64,000 bases of DNA from Nitrosopumilaceae archaeon AB1(1) (GCA_033471095.1 CP136752.1:1277775-1341774), one strand, 5' to 3'; positions 1 through 12,320 are shown, counted from the first letter of the stretch. Notes: generated from the letters alone by a model not told the origin. Numbers and translations are program-made.

Positions 1-672
1 GGAGGGCTACTAGCAGGTGTACTAGTTGCGATTAAAACAAAGAGACCTGATATCAAGATTATCGGTGTACAGTCTAAATCTCATCCATCAATGAAAAAAT
101 CACTAGACGTAAAATCACATAAAAAAATCCCAGGTAAACGTACAATCGCCGATGGTATAGCTGTAAGTAATCCAGGCATTCAGACATTTAACATTATCAA
201 AAAATTGGTAGACAAGATAGTACTAGTAGGAGAAGAGGATATGATAAAGGCCATGTTTCTATTAATGGAGAGATCAAAAATCATTGTTGAGCCTGCCGGA
301 GTGGTAGGGGTGGCATATCTACTAAAGAATAGGCCAAGATCTAAAAAGAAAATCGTAGTAATATTATCTGGTGGCAATATAGACATGTATCTTTTAGGTC
401 AGATAGTAGACAAGGGGCTTGCCACTATGGGACGATTAATGAAAATTTCAGTACTGCTACCAGACGAAGCAGGCGGATTGAAGAAATTGGTGGACGAAAT
501 CACTAGTCTCAATGCAAATATTGTAGAGGTAGTACACGATAGATTAAGTTTTGATGTTTATGCCGGTTCCGTAGGGGTTACACTTAGTCTTGAGATGGAA
601 GGAAAGGAGCAATCTGGAAAATTAATTCAGCATCTAAAAAATAAAAATATTAAATTTAAGATGATGACATGA
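1..672 (+). CDS. ilvA: Threonine dehydratase (threonine ammonia-lyase), 5' end outside window
   Basis: PLP-dependent deamination of threonine to 2-oxobutyrate, the first step towards isoleucine. The reading frame is open from base 1. The fragment begins in the glycine-rich GGLLAG loop, which binds the PLP phosphate in this fold. The stretch IVEPAGVVGVAYLL and the LSGGNID motif near fragment residue 120 are typical of the family. From about residue 147 there is a C-terminal ACT-like regulatory domain (starting MKISVLLPDEAGGL), as in the short catabolic/archaeal enzymes. The first ATG at 91 is internal, so the true start lies upstream of the window. It ends 3 bp from the convergent purE. A serine-specific relative is possible. 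Confidence 0.88.
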   Translation, partial: GGLLAGVLVAIKTKRPDIKIIGVQSKSHPSMKKSLDVKSHKKIPGKRTIADGIAVSNPGIQTFNIIKKLVDKIVLVGEEDMIKAMFLLMERSKIIVEPAGVVGVAYLLKNRPRSKKKIVVILSGGNIDMYLLGQIVDKGLATMGRLMKISVLLPDEAGGLKKLVDEITSLNANIVEVVHDRLSFDVYAGSVGVTLSLEMEGKEQSGKLIQHLKNKNIKFKMMT

Positions 673-675
673 CTT

Positions 676-1215
676 TTATTTATTGAAATCAGATAGCCCA
701 GAACTTTGTAGTCTAGTGGACTCTTCAACTACAGAGTCAAACCTAGAAGTCACATATTTATTTAATTTTTCAGCCAAGGATGCAGATTCTATTCCAAGTA
801 TTCGTAATGCAAACAGACCAGCATTTGCAGATTTATTTATTCCAACTGTTGCAACAGGTGAACCGGTTGGCATTTCAGATATTGATAAAAGTGAGTCTAG
901 CCCACCGAATGCAGATGTGGTCTTTTCAGAATGTTTGTCATTGTAAATTAGTATTGGCACACCAATAACTGGAATTACAGTATGAGAGGATATCATTCCT
1001 GGCAAGTGTGCAGCACCACCGGCTCCGGCAATTATTACTTTGATATTGTTTTTTTGAGCAAATTCAACATATTGTGGAATCCTAGTAGGTGTTCTGTGTG
1101 CAGATATTATCTGATCATCGTGTTTAACATCAAATTCATCTAATATTACAGCTGCCTCTTTCATTATTCTAGCATCAGAGCTAGAACCCATTATTATTCC
1201 AACTTGGAATCCCAT
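676..1215 (-). CDS. purE: N5-carboxyaminoimidazole ribonucleotide mutase (PurE)
   Basis: Purine biosynthesis enzyme that interconverts N5-CAIR and CAIR. At 179 aa it has normal class I PurE length. Visible motifs are GSSSD at residues 10-14, SAHRTP at 38-43 and AGAGGAAHLPGM at 63-74, all in the active site, plus the C-terminal ANAGLFALRIL helix. The usual PMGVPVATV loop reads PTGSPVATV here. The start is an ATG with no better upstream candidate. It is convergent with ilvA and lies about 60 bp downstream of the glutamine amidotransferase on the same strand, so it may be co-transcribed with gdhA. No purK is seen in the window. Confidence 0.93.
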   Translation of the reverse strand: MGFQVGIIMGSSSDARIMKEAAVILDEFDVKHDDQIISAHRTPTRIPQYVEFAQKNNIKVIIAGAGGAAHLPGMISSHTVIPVIGVPILIYNDKHSEKTTSAFGGLDSLLSISEMPTGSPVATVGINKSANAGLFALRILGIESASLAEKLNKYVTSRFDSVVEESTRLQSSGLSDFNK

Positions 1216-1277
1216 ACTGAATCAACACATAGATGATTTTTAACCATATCTACAAAATAGGATACACAACTAGTAAA

Positions 1278-1940
1278 CTATTTTACTAGTAGTGATTTGA
1301 AATTCTCATAAAAACTATTCATGTTTGACTTTAATTTTTCTGCAAAAATTTTCTCATCAGGCTCTAGATTACAATCTAGCCATTTTTGCACAAGGGGAAT
1401 ATCAGCTTCTAGGTGAAATTGCAGTCCCACCACACTCCCCAATTGAAAGGCCTGATTAGGATATGTTTGAGATGAGACCAAGAGTTTGGCACCAATAGGT
1501 AGATTAAATGTGTCATGATGCCAGTGAAACGCAACAAAAGGATCGTCAAATCTAGAAAATAGAGTGTTTTTCCCCAAAGGTGTCGGACATAGATTATCAT
1601 AGTAACCAAACTCTAAAGACTTGCCACGATACACTTTGGAGTCAAATGCTCTAGCTGCTAGTTGAGATCCAAGACATATTCCCAGTACAGGTTTTTTCAA
1701 TTTTGCATAGATACGTATTAAATCAATTTCTTCTCTCAGATAGGAAAGTGTATCATTTGCATTTTGTGGAGATCCCAGAATTATCAACATGTCATAATTA
1801 TCATCACAAATCTCATCACACCATGCACAAAGTGTGGTGATTGAATAACTATCATTTCTCAAAAGTGTTTCTAGTGTACCCAAAGTCTCATTTGGGCTAT
1901 TCTGTAAAACAAGTACACTTGACAAACCCGTCAGGGCCAA
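1278..1940 (-). CDS. Class I glutamine amidotransferase (GMP synthase-like glutaminase)
   Basis: A stand-alone glutaminase domain of 220 aa. The nucleophile elbow GICLGSQ places the catalytic Cys at residue 89; QFHLE supplies His176 and Glu178 of the triad. The overall pattern matches the GATase1 GMP-synthase-like group, which includes stand-alone proteins of unknown acceptor. It starts with TTG at 1940 and overlaps the end of gdhA by 10 bp, so translation is probably coupled. Its role is unproven: linkage to glutamate dehydrogenase suggests nitrogen metabolism. It is not the guaA synthetase itself, because there is no ATP-pyrophosphatase domain. Confidence 0.8.
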   Translation of the reverse strand: MALTGLSSVLVLQNSPNETLGTLETLLRNDSYSITTLCAWCDEICDDNYDMLIILGSPQNANDTLSYLREEIDLIRIYAKLKKPVLGICLGSQLAARAFDSKVYRGKSLEFGYYDNLCPTPLGKNTLFSRFDDPFVAFHWHHDTFNLPIGAKLLVSSQTYPNQAFQLGSVVGLQFHLEADIPLVQKWLDCNLEPDEKIFAEKLKSNMNSFYENFKSLLVK

Positions 1941-3205
1941 ATATTTCGAAGATTAAAGGCTTCAACTACACGTTCAACTGCCAATACCATGGCAGCTTTA
2001 CGCATATCAATTTTATATTTTTTTGATAATTTCAAAGTATCATTAAATCCACGAGTAATGTTTTTCTGCATTTTTTTTGCAACCTCATCAAATTCCCAAT
2101 AATACCCCATATTATTTTGAACCCACTCTAAATAAGATATACAAACACCACCAGAATTTGCCAAGATATCAGGGACAACAATTATACCCTTTTTGTAAAT
2201 GATTGGATCTGCCTGAGGAAGAGTTGGACCGTTTGCCGCCTCACCAATAATTTTACACTTTAATTGTGATGCAATCTTTGGTGTGATTTGATTCTCAAGT
2301 GCAGCTGGAATCAATATATCACATTTTGTAGTTAATAGTGTGTCAGTGGAGATTTTGACACTTCCAGGAAATCCAACAACCGTCCCCTTTTTCTCCTTGT
2401 ATTTCATCAAGGTATTTACCTTGAATCCTTTTTTTACTAAAATTGAACCCTTTGAATCACTAGCTGCTATAACCTTTGCTCCCATTTTTTCTAGATACAC
2501 ACCTGCATATGTGGCAGCATTTCCAAAACCTTGCAATACAATAGTTGCACCCTTGAGTTTTAATTTTTTAGTCTTTGCAGCTTCACGTACACAATAGGCA
2601 ACGCCAAGACCAGTTGCAACATTTCTAGCAAGTGAGCCTCCCAATAGTATTGGTTTGCCAGTAATTACGCCTAGTTGATTAGTAATACCATTTAGTTTTC
2701 CAAACGTATCCATTATTTGTGTCATCTCTTTACCAGTCGTGTATACATCAGGTGCAGGAATATCTTTTTGTGGGCCAATAATTTCAGATATTTGAAATGC
2801 AAAACGACGAGTAAGACGTTCCATTTCAGCAGCACTTAGTTTTTCTTTTTTAGGATTCACAAACACGCCTCCTTTACCGCCGCCTAATGGTACATCTACA
2901 ACGGCACATTTCCAAGTCATCCATGCAGATAGGGCCATTACTTCACGTTCCATATACTCAATTCCACCTTGTGGATCAAAGAATCGAATTCCACCTTTGT
3001 ATGGACCACGATCGTTATTATGTTGACTACGAAATCCAGTAAATACACGAATCTTTCCATCATCCATACGAACAGGAATCTTTACTCGCAGTACTTTGTT
3101 TGGAATTGCCAGATAGTCTCTCAACCCTTTGTCTTTAATTTTTAAAATATCACAGGCATCATACAATTGCTTTGTGGCATTCTTGAATGGATCGTTTATT
3201 ATCAA
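1931..3205 (-). CDS. gdhA: Glutamate dehydrogenase, NAD(P)-dependent
   Basis: Interconverts 2-oxoglutarate plus ammonium and glutamate, a main ammonium assimilation route in archaea. At 424 aa it is a hexameric-type GDH. The substrate region GGIRFFDPQGG and the lysine-bearing VPLGGGKGGV are present, followed by a Rossmann domain with LQGFGNAATYAG and the GEAANGPT and ILANSGGV motifs. The best start is TTG at 3205; an AT-rich TATA-like element (AAATACTTAAATA) is centred about 26 bp upstream, which would give a leaderless or nearly leaderless mRNA. The next gene overlaps its stop codon. Cofactor preference cannot be read with confidence. Confidence 0.93.
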   Translation of the reverse strand: MIINDPFKNATKQLYDACDILKIKDKGLRDYLAIPNKVLRVKIPVRMDDGKIRVFTGFRSQHNNDRGPYKGGIRFFDPQGGIEYMEREVMALSAWMTWKCAVVDVPLGGGKGGVFVNPKKEKLSAAEMERLTRRFAFQISEIIGPQKDIPAPDVYTTGKEMTQIMDTFGKLNGITNQLGVITGKPILLGGSLARNVATGLGVAYCVREAAKTKKLKLKGATIVLQGFGNAATYAGVYLEKMGAKVIAASDSKGSILVKKGFKVNTLMKYKEKKGTVVGFPGSVKISTDTLLTTKCDILIPAALENQITPKIASQLKCKIIGEAANGPTLPQADPIIYKKGIIVVPDILANSGGVCISYLEWVQNNMGYYWEFDEVAKKMQKNITRGFNDTLKLSKKYKIDMRKAAMVLAVERVVEAFNLRNIWP

Positions 3206-3463
3206 GAATTTTAATGGAATGATATTGTATTTAAGTATTTTTCACTATGATTATTAACAATTAACTCATTGCCACTAGTACCAAGTTTATTTGGTGTGGA
3301 TTTTACAGATATGTCACATAAATAGTCGGCAAATATCTCAGATTGAGTTTTTAAATTAATAGTATCAGATTCGTCATATTGCATATATCAAATATTTGAT
3401 TTTTTTCCATCACATCATTGTGGTCAAAATTAGGTTTGAGTGAAATGATTTTATGTAAGGAAT

Positions 3464-6229
3464 TTAAGATACGAGTTTGACAGATTTAATTTTTTTATGT
3501 AGATAAACAAATGCCAATGTTGGTAGACCAACATAAATTAGCAAGTTGATAGCAATTACAAGTAATCCCAAAGCCAACACACTATTCTCCGAGTCATCTG
3601 CCATCGTCATTATAGAGACACTAGAGAGTAGAGGATACAGAATAGTCTGAATTATTTCACGCAGTAGAGGGTTTTCACGCTCAGCATCTGCAATTACAGG
3701 TGAAAAGGTGTAATAGATTTGGTTGAATGATGTTATGAAGGATATTCCAGGTAGACTAGTCATTAAAGTTGTATCACGTATCTCTCTGAGCATTTGTACT
3801 TGTTGTGAAAGCTCAGTTCCATATACTGCTGTTGCGATTAGACAACCACCTTCACCAGTAGTGGTAGTAGAGTTATCATTATTCATGGTTTTATCATCCT
3901 TTATGGTTTTATTGTCCATTATGGTTTTATCATCCTTTATGGTTTTATCATCCTTTATGGTTTTATCATCCTTTATGGTTTTATCATCCTTTATGGTTTT
4001 ATCATCCTTTATGGTTTTATCATCCTTTATGGTTTTATCATCCTTTATGGTTTTATCATCCTTTATGGTACCGGTAGATGTAACAGGTAATGTAGAATCA
4101 AAAGTGATGGACCCTGTGGGTTGAGAAACATCTACTAATTTTTGTTCACTTGTAAAGAAAGTATTAGAGTATACACTAGCCTTTACAGATACAAAGCGTT
4201 CATCAGAAGACACTAGACCCAAATAGACAACTCTATCAGAGTAGGGCTGTGTTAGGGAGAGTTGAGTTGTAATTACTCCTAGTTTGGAACTACTAACAGT
4301 AACAAAAGCATCATCAGATGATGGGCTAGCAATAATTTCAACTAGTTTTTTATCATCAGTTACTTCCCAAGATATTTTGTGAATAATAGCCTCTGCAATT
4401 ATTGGGGTTTGACCACCAGTGAATATACGACCTGCGCCGCCGCCTCCTCCTGAGCTACTGCCACCACCACTACTAGTAAATGGAATAGATGCAGGTACTT
4501 GAATACTAGTGGTACTAGTGGTACTGGTTGAAGATGTTAGAGCATAGGTGGATAGGTGTGTGGTGTAAATTGTTACATGAGTGTTGTCATCTACAAAACA
4601 TTCGTTTGTGGTAGTAGTGGTTAAAAGAGTATTAATTTCTGTGATATTACTAGTACCACAGGATGATATCTGGGTTGGTGTAGAGCCAATAGTATTTACA
4701 TAATATGCATTATAATTATTTCCACCTTGATTTTCAAATACAATAGACGCAACTGTATCACCTAGGTTGAGATCAATTGTTACATCTCCCAAAGTTATAG
4801 CTGTAATCGTTACATGACTAGTAGTAGTCTGACCTACAGTTGTAGAGGGTATAGTAATAGTAGCAGTACGTGGTGCAAGGAATTGCGAATCCCAAGTACC
4901 ATCGTGAGTGATATTAGTACTAGTAGGTATCATGACTGTAATGTCATAAGTAGATACAAGTTTGGCACTTAATCCTGCAGTGATAGTAATAGTATTGCCA
5001 AAAGAAGCAGCGGTATAATTGATAATAACATTTTGATGTTCAGGTGTGAGAATTAATGGTGTGTCTATACGAAGAATGGTAGGAGACACCACCTGATCGC
5101 TTGATGTAACATTACTTTGGATGTTGAAAGACAGATTATCAAGATGTACAGTATTAACAAGAGATATTAAACTATTATTTGCAACATCCACAATTGCTCT
5201 AAGATCCACATTTTGAGCATACATACTAAAAGATTTAGCTATTAATTCAGATTCTGTGATATTAAAAGTAAAAACCAAAGTGGGATTATTTGTATAAGTA
5301 ATATTAGAAGCGTTGAAACGTGCTCCTATTATACTCACTTGTGATGGATTAATTGTATTTATATTTTCACTAAATGTAACAGTTAGAGTATGTGCTATAG
5401 TGTCATATACTGGAGTACCAACAACTGTGGGTCGTATAGTATCACGAACAACTATGGTTCGATTCACTTGGATAGCATCTCCTGCCGAATTCGTAGAGTC
5501 AAAAGTGATGGTATAGTTGCCCAAGGTATCAGTGTCTACAGTGTCACCGCCAATGACTAATGCAGAGCCATCATTAGTAATGGCGCCTTGATCAGTATAT
5601 GCATTGCCTTGCTCTACATAAACAGTAGCATTACCAATTAGTGTGATTAGTGGTCCAATAGAGGTATTGGTGGAAGATATTAGAGCATAGGTGGATAGGT
5701 GAGTGGTGTAAATTGTTACATGAGTATTGTCATCTACAAAACATTCGTTTGTGGAACTAGTAGTTAAATTCGTATTAATTTCAGTGATATTGCTAGTACC
5801 ACAAGAGAAAATCGAGGTTGGTGCAGAGTTTGTAGAATTTGCATAATATGCACTATAATTATTTCCGCCTTGATTTTCAAATAAAAGAGATGCAACTTTG
5901 TTTAGGTTAAGATCAGTGGTTGTATCTCCCAAAGTTATAACTGTAATCGTTACATGACTAGTAGCAATTTGACCTACAGTTGTAGATGGTACAGTAATAG
6001 TAGCATTACGTGGTGCAAGGAATTGCGAATCCCAAGTACCATCATGAGTAATATTAGTACTAGTAGGTATCGTGACTGTAATGTCATTAGTAGATACAAG
6101 TTTGGCACTTAATCCTGCAGTGATATTAGTAGTATTGCCAAAAGAAGCAGCAGTATAATTGATAGTAACATTTTGATGTTCAGGTGTGAGAATTAATGGT
6201 GCGTTTATATGAAGAAGTGTAGGGGACAC
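3464..6229 (-). pseudogene. C-terminal part of a giant surface adhesin-like protein (CFI-box, C-terminal membrane anchor)
   Basis: 921 aa of extracellular, Ser/Thr/Asn-rich sequence. It carries Ig-like DUF5011-type repeats (GNATVYVEQGNAYTDQGA and relatives), two near-duplicate modules ending in VDDNTHVTIYTTHLSTYAL, a Gly/Ser-rich linker, about ten copies of a six-residue TIKDDK repeat, then a CFI-box-like domain (CLIATAVYGTELSQQV) and a C-terminal hydrophobic segment followed by lysines, consistent with membrane anchoring. The first codon used here is internal: sequence just upstream in this frame reads LNVGKNLNVQSNVTSS, which continues the protein encoded by the preceding fragment in another frame. 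I therefore read it as the 3' part of one broken gene spanning to about 12.47 kb. Confidence 0.72.
3884..4068 (-). repeat. 18-bp tandem repeat encoding TIKDDK
   Basis: About ten copies of an 18-bp unit (tttatggttttatcatcc on the + strand) lie in frame inside the adhesin gene. Most copies are identical; one encodes TIMDNK and the last is degenerate. The encoded stretch is highly charged and presumably an extended stalk between the outer domains and the membrane-proximal CFI-box. There are no spacers, so it is not a CRISPR array. Confidence 0.9.
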
Positions 6230-6251
6230 TACCTGATTGCTTGATGTAACG

Positions 6252-8264
6252 TTACTTTGGACGTTTAAGTTTTTTCCTACATTCAGCTAAAGCATTATTT
6301 GCAGTATCTAAAACAGAAGCTGTAGGGAAATGTACATTAGCTCCAGAACTTGGTTGTAGATTTGTATCAATCACATTTTCAGATATACTGTTATTAAAAG
6401 TAAAAACCAAAATAGGATTGTTTGTAGAATCAACATTAGTAGTAGTGAATGCTCCTGCAATTATACCCAATCGTGGTGAATTAGGTATGATTACATTTTC
6501 ACTAAAGGTAACAGTTAGAGTATGTGCTAAAGTATCATATATCGGAGTACCAACGACTGTTGGGTTAGTAGTGTCACGAACAACTATAATTCTTTTTACT
6601 TGAAGGGCATTATTTCCTGCCGAATCAGCAGAGTCATACGTGATGGTATAGTTGCCCGAGGTATCAGTGTCTACAGTATCACCACCAATGACTATTGCAG
6701 AGCCATCATGAGCGGTGGCGCCTTGTTCAGTATATGCACTGCCTTGCTCTACGTAAATAATAGCACTACCATTTAGTGTGATGATCGGAGCGGTTCTAGG
6801 TACAACAGTAGCGCCAGATCTATCCTGCGCTCCAGATACATTAAAGAAAGTAGAAGGTGAGTTTTGATTTGCATACTCTGTTGCAATCCAGTCTGCAGAG
6901 CGAGCAGTAGATGATAGTCGGAATTCATCGAATTTGCCATCAAAGTAGGAATCAGCTCTCCAATTGGATTGTCCGATATAGTTTGATGTTCTAGTCACAT
7001 TATTAGATGTATGCACAGCACCACTAGTAATTGAGGTACCATTTTTGTAGATAGTTGCTGTACCTGATGATTCATGTACAACTGTAAAGTATGCCCATTG
7101 ACCTTCCTGTAGAATATCACTAGCTGTGACACCCCGAGATTCGTCAGTCTGTAGCACTTCATATCTTAAACTCTCGGTATTGCCAGGGGTAGCAATTAGA
7201 ATATTGTCTTGTGCCTCACCATTGCCAAAATCAATGATTCTAGCCCCACTTTTAATGATATCAATATTTGCCCATATTGAGATGGTAAAGTCTGTATTGT
7301 TGAATAGACTACCTGCCAAGTCTGGAAGTTCAAGATAAACACCGTTGTTTCTGTCCACTCCATCAAAGTTTATTCCATTACCAATTTGTGCAGCTACTAA
7401 ATCATTAAAGTCAAAGGCAGTAGGGCCTATATAATCTGGTGTTGCATGACAATCATTCCCTGATGAGTCTAGTATAGAGTGTGCACGAAAAGTGGATTGA
7501 TCCATGTGATAAATTATTTCATAGTCTGAATCCCAAACATCAGGATATGCAATAGATGACGCTGTTGAGACATTATAATACATGTAGAGTGTGGTATCAC
7601 TGGTATTGCTCAAAGTAGGTAGACGAACCCAAGCTACTAGGGTACCACCAAAAGCATCATTAGTAAATGATACAATTTCATACTCTAAGAGGGTAGTGCC
7701 ATCAGTAGTAGTGAATCTTATATCTTGTCCAGCAGATTGAACATGTATAGAATTAAGATTTGTATCATTTATAGATATTAAAGCTGTGAAATTTTCATGA
7801 TTTCCAATTACTTGGGATGAATCCATAGTAATCTGTAGTCTTGTGTTCCAAGAGGCACCTAGTATTTGTTGAACAACTACAGTTCTATTAACTTGGGTGG
7901 CATTATTTCCTGATGAATCAGCAGAGTGGTATGTGATGGTGTAATTGCCTGCAGTATTTGTATCTACAGTATCACCACGAATAACGATAGGAGAGCCATC
8001 ATCAGTAGTGGCGTTTTGCTCAGAGTAGGATGAGTAAATTTCTACATAAACGACATTATTACCATTCAGTGTGATTACTGGGGGAGTATCATCTGGTGCA
8101 TTAAAAATTATTACAGTTCTAACAACTTGGGTGGCATTATTGCCTGATGAATCAACAGAGTTGTATGTGATGGTGTAATTGCCTTCAGTATCTATATTTA
8201 CAGTGTCACCACCAATTATTACTGGAGAGTTGTCATCAGTAGTGGCGTTTTGCTCAGAGTAGGA
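6252..8264 (-). pseudogene. Middle part of the giant surface adhesin-like protein (DUF2341, LamG-like)
   Basis: Open for 670 codons after the stop of the preceding fragment and in the same frame as it; the first ATG is at 7826. It carries two DUF5011-like Ig repeats, a DUF2341-type module (LVAWVRLPTLSNTSDT), a concanavalin A/LamG-like lectin fold (IIYHMDQSTF through FDGKFDEFRLSSTARS), another Ig-like repeat and a SwmB-like segment. The lectin block is a near copy of one at about 8.85-9.9 kb. The C-terminal 12 residues (ECRKKLKRPK end) do not fit the repeat pattern, whereas the next frame resumes it, so a frameshift sits near 6.26-6.29 kb, next to an A6 run. Likely not translated as a separate protein. 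Confidence 0.62.
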
Positions 8265-11200
8265 TTAGCCAAGTTCTACATAAACAGTAGCATTACCAAT
8301 TAGTGTGATTGCTGGGGGAGTAGTGTCACGAACAACTATAATTCTATTCACTTGGGTGGCATTATTTCCTGATGAATCAGCAGAGTGGTATGTGATGGTG
8401 TAATTTCCCACGAGAGATGAATTTACAGTGTCACCACCAATTATTACTAGAGAGCCATCATCAGTAGTGGCGTTTTGCTCAGAGTAGGATGAGCCAAGTT
8501 CTACATAAACAGTAGCATTACCATTCAGTGTGATTACTGGGGGAGTAGTATCTAGAACGTTATTATTCACAGGTTGATTCACAAAGTTTTCTAGTGTTAT
8601 GTCTGTACTTTGAGTAGAGTTTATTCCACCACTAGTTTTAGTATATGAGATAGTGATGGTTTCATTTGCCAAGAGATTTCTGCTTAAATTCAGAGTAATT
8701 GAAGAGGAGTCTGATGTTATACTATCTATTGTAGCAGATGTTCCATTAAGAGCAAAGTCTGTAGTAGGAATAACCGAATAGATAATGTTTTCATTAAAAG
8801 TAATTATAATGTTATAACCTTGTGTGTTGGTAATAGCAGAAGTTATCGCTACACTTCTATCTTCAGGTGCAGAGAAAGTTAAGAAAGTAGAAGGAGAGTT
8901 TTGATTTGCATACTCTGTTGCAATCCAGTCTGCAGAGCGAGCAGTAGAGGATAGTCGGAATTCATCGAATTTGCCATCAAAGTAGGAATCAGTTCCCCAA
9001 TTGGATCTTCCGATATAGTTTGATGCTCTATTCTCATCAAGAGATGTATGCACAGCACCACTAGTAATTGAGGCGCCATTTTTGTAGATAGTTGCTGTAC
9101 CTGATGATTCATGTACAACTGTAAAGTATGCCCATTGACCTGTCTGCAAAATATCACTAGCTGTGACACCATCAGAGCTGGTACCCTGTCGCATATCATA
9201 TCTCAAATGCGGGTTAGTGCGATGGGCAGCAATTAGAATATTGTTATCATCCTGACCCTTGCCAAAATCAACGATTCTAGCCCAATTTTTAAGGACATCA
9301 ATATTTGCCCATACCGAGATGGTAAAGTTTGTATTGTAGAATAGACTAGCTGTCAAGTCTGGAAGTTCAAGATAAACACCGTTGGCGTGGTCTACTCCAT
9401 CAAAGTTTATTCCATTACCAATTTGTGCAGATACTAAATCATTAGAGTCAAAGGGAGTAGAGCCTTCAAATAGTGGTGTTGCATGACGATTATTCCCTGA
9501 TGAGTCTAGTGTAGATTGTGCACCAAAAGTGGATTGATCCATGTGATAAATTATTTCATAGTCTGAGTCCCAAACATTATCATGTATAATAGTTGTCGCT
9601 AATGAGACATTATAATACATGTAGAGTATGGTATCACTGGTACTGCTCAAAGTAGGTAGACGAACCCAAGCTACTAGAGTACCGATAGTAGCATTATTAG
9701 TAAATGACTCAATTTCATGCGGTAATATAGTAAATCCATCACTGCTAGTGAAAATAATATCAGCTCCGTTAGGTAGAACAGATGAATTGCTCAAAGCAGA
9801 ATCAGAGATACTTACTAGAAGGGTAAAGTTTTGAAGAATTGTAGTTATTTGGTTACTGTTAATAGTAATTTTCTGTCTAGTATCCCACAAGGAAGGTAAA
9901 TCAAAAAATGGAACATTATTAGTGATTGGTTGATTTATAAAGTTTGCAAGTGATAAATTATTTACGTTTGTAATATTACTAGTTGTTTGACTATATGATA
10001 GTGTTAATGATAATGCAGGTGGAATGTTAGAGTCTAGTGTTAGATTGATGGCAGTGTCATTATGTCTAGTTATACTAGTTGTGGCAATACCTGAAATACT
10101 CACTGCAAAGTCAGTTGGAGAAGTGGTATTGGTAAGAGTGATTTCTCTATCAAAGTTGACAGTAATGTTGTCACCTCGCTGGTTTGTATAGGCGTTAACA
10201 AAGATTGGGGGTGGCAGAACATTATTAGTGATTGGTTGATTTATAAAGTTTGCAAGTGATAAATCATTTACGTTTGTAATATCACTAGTTGTTTGATTAT
10301 ATGATAGTGTTAATGATGATGTGGATGAAATACTAGAGTCTAGTGTTAGATTGATGGCAGTGTCATTATGTCTAGTTATACTAGTTGTAGTAATACCTGA
10401 AATATTTACTGCAAAGTCAGTTGGAGAAGTGGTATTGGTAAGAGTGATTTCTCTATCAAAGTTGACAGTAATGTTGTCACCTCGCTGGTTTGTATAGGCG
10501 TTAACAAAGATTGGGGGTGGCAGAACATTATTAGTGATTGGTTGATTTATAAAGTTTGCAAGTGATAAATCATTTACGTTTGTAATATCACTAGTTGTTT
10601 GATTATATGATAGTGTTAATGATGATGTGGATGAAATACTAGAGTCTAGTGTTAGATTGATGGCAGTGTCATTATGTTTAGTTATACTAGTTGTAGTAAT
10701 ACCTGAAATATTTACTGCAAAGTCAGTTGGAGAAGTGGTATTGGTAAGAGTGATTTCTCTATCAAAGTTGACAGTAATGTTGTCACCTCGCTGGTTTGTA
10801 TAGGCGTTAACAAAGATTGGGGGTGGCAGAACATTATTAGTGATTGGTTGATTTATAAAGTTTGCAAGTGATAAATTATTTACGTTTGTAATATTACTAG
10901 TTGTTTGACTATATGATAGTGTTAATGATAATGCAGGTGGAATGTTAGAGTCTAGTGTTAGATTGATGGCAGTGTCATTATGTTTAGTTATACTAGTTGT
11001 GGCAATACCTGAAATACTCACTGCAAAGTCAGTTGGAGAAGTGGTATTGGTAAGAGTGATTTCTCTATCAAAGTTGACAGTAATGTTGTCACCTCGCTGG
11101 TTTGTATAGGCGTTAACAAAGATTGGGGGTGGCAGAACATTATTAGTGATTGGTTGATTTATAAAGTTTGCAAGTGATAAATCATTTACGTTTGTAATAT

Positions 11201-12320
11201 CACTAGTTGTTTGATTATATGATAGTGTTAATGATGATGTGGATGAAATACTAGAGTCTAGTGTTAGATTGATGGCAGTGTCATTATGTCTAGTTATACT
11301 AGTTGTAGTAATACCTGAAATATTTACTGCAAAGTCAGTTGGAGAAGTGGTATTGGTAAGAGTGATTTCTCTATCAAAGTTGACAGTAATGTTGTCACCT
11401 CGCTGGTTTGTATAGGCGTTAACAAAGATTGGGGGTGGCAGAACATTATTAGTGATTGGTTGATTTATAAAGTTTGCAAGTGATAAATCATTTACGTTTG
11501 TAATATTACTGGTTGTTTGATTATATGATAGTGTTAATGATGATGTGGATGAAATACTAGAGTCTAGTGTTAGATTGATTGCAGTGTCATTATGTTTAGT
11601 TATACTAGTTGTAGTAATACCTGAAATATTTACTGCAAAGTCAGTTGGAGAAGCGGTACTGATAAGAGTGACTACTTTATCAAAGTTGACAATTATGCTG
11701 TCACCTCGCTGGTTTGTATAGGCGTTAACAAAGATTGGAGGCGGTAGAACATTATTAGTGATTGGTTGATTTGTAAAGTTTGCAAGTGATAAAGTAGGGT
11801 GTAGACTAGTAGTGATATTTGTGCCTGTATCGTTGTATGATAAAAGTGGAGAGTCGTCAAGGGATAGGGTAGAGTTTAGTGAAAGAATTATAGAAGTTGC
11901 ATTATTACTAGTTATACTAACTATAGAAGTGGATGAATTAATTATAGCAAAGTCGCTAAGGAATGTAGTACTACCTACTGCAATATTTTCAGAAAATACA
12001 ACAGTGATATTGCTACCAGTTGTATCAGTATATGCGCTACTAAAACTAGGTGGACCTATGACATTGTTTTGTACAGGAGTAGGACCACTACGTTGAAAAT
12101 TAACACTACCAAATTCAAATATACTTAGACTGCCAGGACGATTATAAGTTACTGAAAAATTAGCGGTGCTGTAAGATATGGGCGGAGATACATCTAGGTA
12201 TGCAGTGGTGGATCCATCATTACCGAAAGCAGTTATGTTTAGAGAAATATTAGTAAAACTAAAAGATGACATCACATTAGACAAAGTAACTGAAAGAGGT
12301 AAATTGAGGATCAAGACCAA
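8265..12320 (-). pseudogene. N-terminal repeat part of the giant surface adhesin-like protein (SwmB-like repeats)
   Basis: 1351 codons of exported-type sequence. Six 102-residue SwmB-like repeats are followed by a DUF2341 plus LamG-like lectin module, another SwmB-like unit and DUF5011-like Ig repeats. The frame ends in VYVELG followed by TAA exactly where sibling repeats read VELGSSYSEQN, so the stop looks like a Ser (TCA) to TAA change, and homology resumes in frame. No genuine start is present: the annotated TTG is internal, and the signal peptide lies in another frame just upstream. Probably a cell-surface adhesin or S-layer-associated protein when intact. Confidence 0.68.
9912..11747 (-). 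repeat. Six direct 306-bp tandem repeats
   Basis: The sequence aacattattagtgattgg recurs at 9912, 10218, 10524, 10830, 11136, 11442 and again at 11748, an exact 306-bp period (102 codons). Units alternate between two subtypes (ISSTSSL versus IPPALSL), which suggests duplication of longer blocks. Every unit encodes NQRGD in the same position. Such near-identical repeats favour recombination and assembly collapse. Confidence 0.93.

Noticed and set aside
3884-4068. Tandem short repeats as a CRISPR array
   Set aside because: The 18-bp units are contiguous without spacers, stay in frame and encode TIKDDK in the adhesin.
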